From the NCBI GenBank assembly GCA_042091035.1, contig JBELIG010000001.1:1-64000 (forward strand): DNA of 64,000 nt, in the 5' to 3' direction. A program made the position numbers and the translations under genes. This document shows, in pieces, positions 62,801 to 64,000 of this stretch. This stretch comes from AM-2324 sp042091035. GTDB lineage: Bacteria; Bacteroidota; Bacteroidia; Chitinophagales; Saprospiraceae. Every line of letters begins with the position of its first letter. The first letter of the stretch is position 1. The notes under the pieces were generated by a model that did no database searches, was not told the origin of the DNA, and saw only the letters and a list, made by a program, of their open reading frames with translations.

Positions 62801-64000
62801 CCTGACATGTTCGGATTATAATCCTCTACCAAAGCTGTTTGACCTGATGTTCCAACAGGTATACCAGGACCGGACCATACATAAACCCAATCTGGGTTAT
62901 TCGATTGGGAAACAGATAATTCCAAATCATCAAAACGACAAACGCTAATCATTGTATTATCAATTACCGCTACTGGCTGTTCGACTATTTCCACACAATA
63001 ACTCACTAAAGAAATTGCAGAACAACAATCTTTAAATACTTCAACAGCATAACAATGGGTTCCAGCAGTCAATCCATTTCCTAAATTAAAATTGGGCGTA
63101 TTTGTCGTTGTTATTATTTGTTGCTGTCCAAATTCGTCAACCTTATACCAATTATATTCTGCATCAGTAATTCCAGCATAGTTAGAAATACTTAAATCCA
63201 CATTCGTACCGGCACAAATTAATCCTGTAACAGATGCTTGAATCTCTGGCTCTGGCAAAGCAGAGGTACTAACAGTAAAAGTGCTGGTTTTGGTACAGGA
63301 ATTTGGTCCATCGACTACAAGCGTATAAACGCCACTGTAATCAACCCCATTGATTATGGGAATAGCAGGATCAGAGCTGCTTGAAATTTCAACATTATCT
63401 GGATTATACCATTTGTAAGACAACAAATTAGGAAGGGAACTCGAAACGTTTGAGAATAGGAATAAGCTATCACTTAAACAAACATTTACAAAATTAAGCA
63501 AGGTATCTCCGTCACAGATAGCTGCATAAGAAGGGTTCAAGGCTGTTTCTTGTATTACAAGGTTACTGGTACAACTGGATTGATTCCCTGAGTCATCAAT
63601 ACCTGTAAGGGTAACGATCACAGAGCCATTATTTGCATCCGTACAATCAATTTCTGTTGGCGATGTAAAAAGGCTACTCAAGCCACAATTGTCAAAACTT
63701 CCATTATCAAACTGGTTTACTTCTATCTGAACTGGATCTAGGTCCAAACTATTAAAGTCTATGCTTGCAAAAGGAATACAAATCATACTGGGACTAATGG
63801 AATCCTTTAAATCGATAGTATAAGAACACGTATCTGAATTGCCTGCAGCATCCGTTCCGATAAAAAATATATCATGTTCACCTATCGTTAATAACTCTGA
63901 ATAATTAGATGAAATATCCGTTATTGGAACCGTCCCTAAAAATGGAGTTTCGTCTAAATAATATTCAAGATCCCATGTATTATACGTTAACGAAGCAGAC
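59827..64000 (-). CDS. Giant CHU_C-domain adhesin, 5' end cut by window
   Basis: The reading frame is open from its stop at 59827 to the right edge (about 1390 residues), so the true start lies outside. An internal ATG at 63786 falls inside an HYR-like module (preceding 'GTDAAGNSDTCSYTIDL'), so it is not the start. The body is a string of Ig/PKD-like beta-modules with 'CEGAEVTF'-type cysteine openings, followed by a gliding-associated C-terminal domain ('IPNIITPNEDGYNDEF', 'VQIFNIWGDKVFEV'). It should be exported by Sec and T9SS (type B) to the surface with its PorP/SprF partner encoded next, like SprB. It may be an adhesin for gliding or aggregation. Confidence 0.88.
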   Translation of the reverse strand, partial: SASLTYNTWDLEYYLDETPFLGTVPITDISSNYSELLTIGEHDIFFIGTDAAGNSDTCSYTIDLKDSISPSMICIPFASIDFNSLDLDPVQIEVNQFDNGSFDNCGLSSLFTSPTEIDCTDANNGSVIVTLTGIDDSGNQSSCTSNLVIQETALNPSYAAICDGDTLLNFVNVCLSDSLFLFSNVSSSLPNLLSYKWYNPDNVEISSSSDPAIPIINGVDYSGVYTLVVDGPNSCTKTSTFTVSTSALPEPEIQASVTGLICAGTNVDLSISNYAGITDAEYNWYKVDEFGQQQIITTTNTPNFNLGNGLTAGTHCYAVEVFKDCCSAISLVSYCVEIVEQPVAVIDNTMISVCRFDDLELSVSQSNNPDWVYVWSGPGIPVGTSGQTALVEDYNPNMSGLFTINLEVFDAILPSCAILPLEIQVEVLEKPSTPSLASDSELVCEGAEVTFTASGDFTGVTAYFFIGDEVFGSADSEFTLIDIQLTDQTDYRVVTAGNGCTSDTSNLVTLDVIPIPVTEIISEEEICSSESSYDLEASFQTDLIYTWTLPSGETENGFKHTINNPVSGIYYLDVDNGYPGCQNSDTLTLTVFNNPEIISLENNVPDCYQGPDFVMELSYESDSDMLLAEQWLFDGDLIGTDSLLNISNPGSINSGSYTLILLDTITNCSSDSISIILDIPEELPVLDSPNVQADDYIFCENEAVLFQTNSISNDSLYFWIFDQGELIIDTTMPELLLSNINDYDFDMLQVQYLTKDNCLSELSNSTIYEILVLPELDVAYESSVCANESIDISVLNCIGLDGSIDWELPGNTVIEDACQINDQQSVSNLYTYSFMYEELGCESDIYSFDILVKPLPALVELTSLFDSLCLDLAKPIELFLENPEPGVDYALMKDGVVLFGFDGMVGPANWEVQNTLIPSMSEQLIEFEVVGMSESCVSEDTASLEVTIFSQPDNLAFISMDTFRYCENDDYFELIADLPPAEIQTIWSSINSSDPIFISPQEASTKVDGLDPKVYYDFEWSLTYGACEDYSRDTASLYIAVQEQAYVGLDIDTCLQESIFVSAQSSVNIPALGFWTQPLGQQSIVTIPGNTSTFIDLNPNTQTEYEFYWNLPDYGCGASSDTLNVRLLNEFPMIEDVVVDICGDGTFQLNGIEPTDYEGVWSSPDQNIVFQDVNLHNTNVSNLVEGANVFYFEFLDGVCGLDYREELLVNYTLLPEAIDDVVAIEFAGTNILIDVLLNDFNSDLDLDQLIILTEPEHGSINLEQNTVRYFSDQNYVGIDSFKYELQSNLCGSSSIATVYINIGENTNCDFIPNIITPNEDGYNDEFIIPCIPNYPDNYVQIFNIWGDKVFEVTGYENNWSGDMLPTGTYYYIIQYSPSSQELIGFLHIQR

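Noticed and set aside
63784..63786. Start codon of the giant adhesin at 63786
   Set aside because: The frame stays open to the window edge and the residues before it continue an HYR-like module.
1..64000. CRISPR arrays, insertion sequences, prophage, toxin-antitoxin or restriction systems
   Set aside because: I saw no regularly spaced direct repeats, transposase, integrase or nuclease-methylase motifs; nearly all genes match core families.

Overview
The window is chromosomal DNA from a member of the Bacteroidota, most likely a Saprospiria-like or other gliding-type lineage. Five things point there: low G+C by eye; promoters with a TAnnTTTG -7 box instead of TATAAT; no consistent Shine-Dalgarno sequences; several proteins with type IX secretion (T9SS) C-terminal domains of both type A and the gliding-associated CHU_C/type B class; and family signatures typical of the phylum (GldD, GldE, PorP/SprF, OmpA with PD40-like repeats, a DUF3078-like protein, a NagZ-beta-lactamase fusion, a 1100-residue SecA). 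Most of the window is core or house-keeping sequence. I see no phage, insertion sequence, CRISPR array or toxin-antitoxin module.

Layout. Positions 1-3.7 kb hold a DUF3078-like outer-membrane protein, an EamA transporter and a TPR protein. From 12.8 kb down to 3.7 kb a long minus-strand run carries a YegS-like lipid kinase, a TMTC-like membrane glycosyltransferase with TPRs, a fused NagZ/serine hydrolase, an FtsX/LolE-type permease, a small conserved protein and two cyclophilin lipoproteins. From 12.8 to 18.8 kb come a NatAB-like ABC exporter, comF, an HD-domain protein, recO and two unassigned genes. From 18.8 to 25.3 kb are a GH3-family (acyl-amido synthetase) protein, uvrA, punA and mqnC, the last pointing to menaquinone synthesis by the futalosine route. 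From 25.3 to 32.7 kb are a ligase-associated-type exonuclease without a ligase, an AstE/AspA-type deacylase, a polyprenol-phosphate-type glycosyltransferase, a LysE exporter, yjbQ and a large FAD/Fe-S oxidoreductase. From 32.7 to 43.4 kb are a 1328-residue T9SS cargo protein, a phosphorelay (CheY-like, LytTR regulator, hybrid kinase with HPt), tRNA-Cys and a CHU_C protein with a lipoprotein. From 43.6 to 55.7 kb the plus strand carries secA, deoC, a SPOR protein, rodA, tgt, an LptF/G permease, mutY, ssb, gldE and gldD. From 55.7 kb to the right edge a minus-strand cluster carries a CHU_C protein, an OmpA/PD40 protein, a PorP/SprF protein and a giant CHU_C adhesin cut by the window edge.

How the genes fit together. 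Much of the window serves export and the envelope: SecA, T9SS/gliding parts (GldD, GldE, PorP, OmpA) and their cargo, lipoprotein/LPS permeases, RodA and wall recycling. A second theme is DNA maintenance (RecO, UvrA, MutY, SSB, the exonuclease).

Most notable observations. tgt has no usable ATG/GTG/TTG start for a full-length protein and appears to begin at CTG. The same Tgt has serines in place of all three zinc-binding cysteines. A perfect 10-bp-arm palindrome overlaps the secA -33 element. Two intrinsic terminators have no recognisable gene before them and mark candidate small RNAs. Strong stem-loops without U-tracts sit at three convergent gene junctions. No single locus looks like a clear-cut new defence or mobile system.
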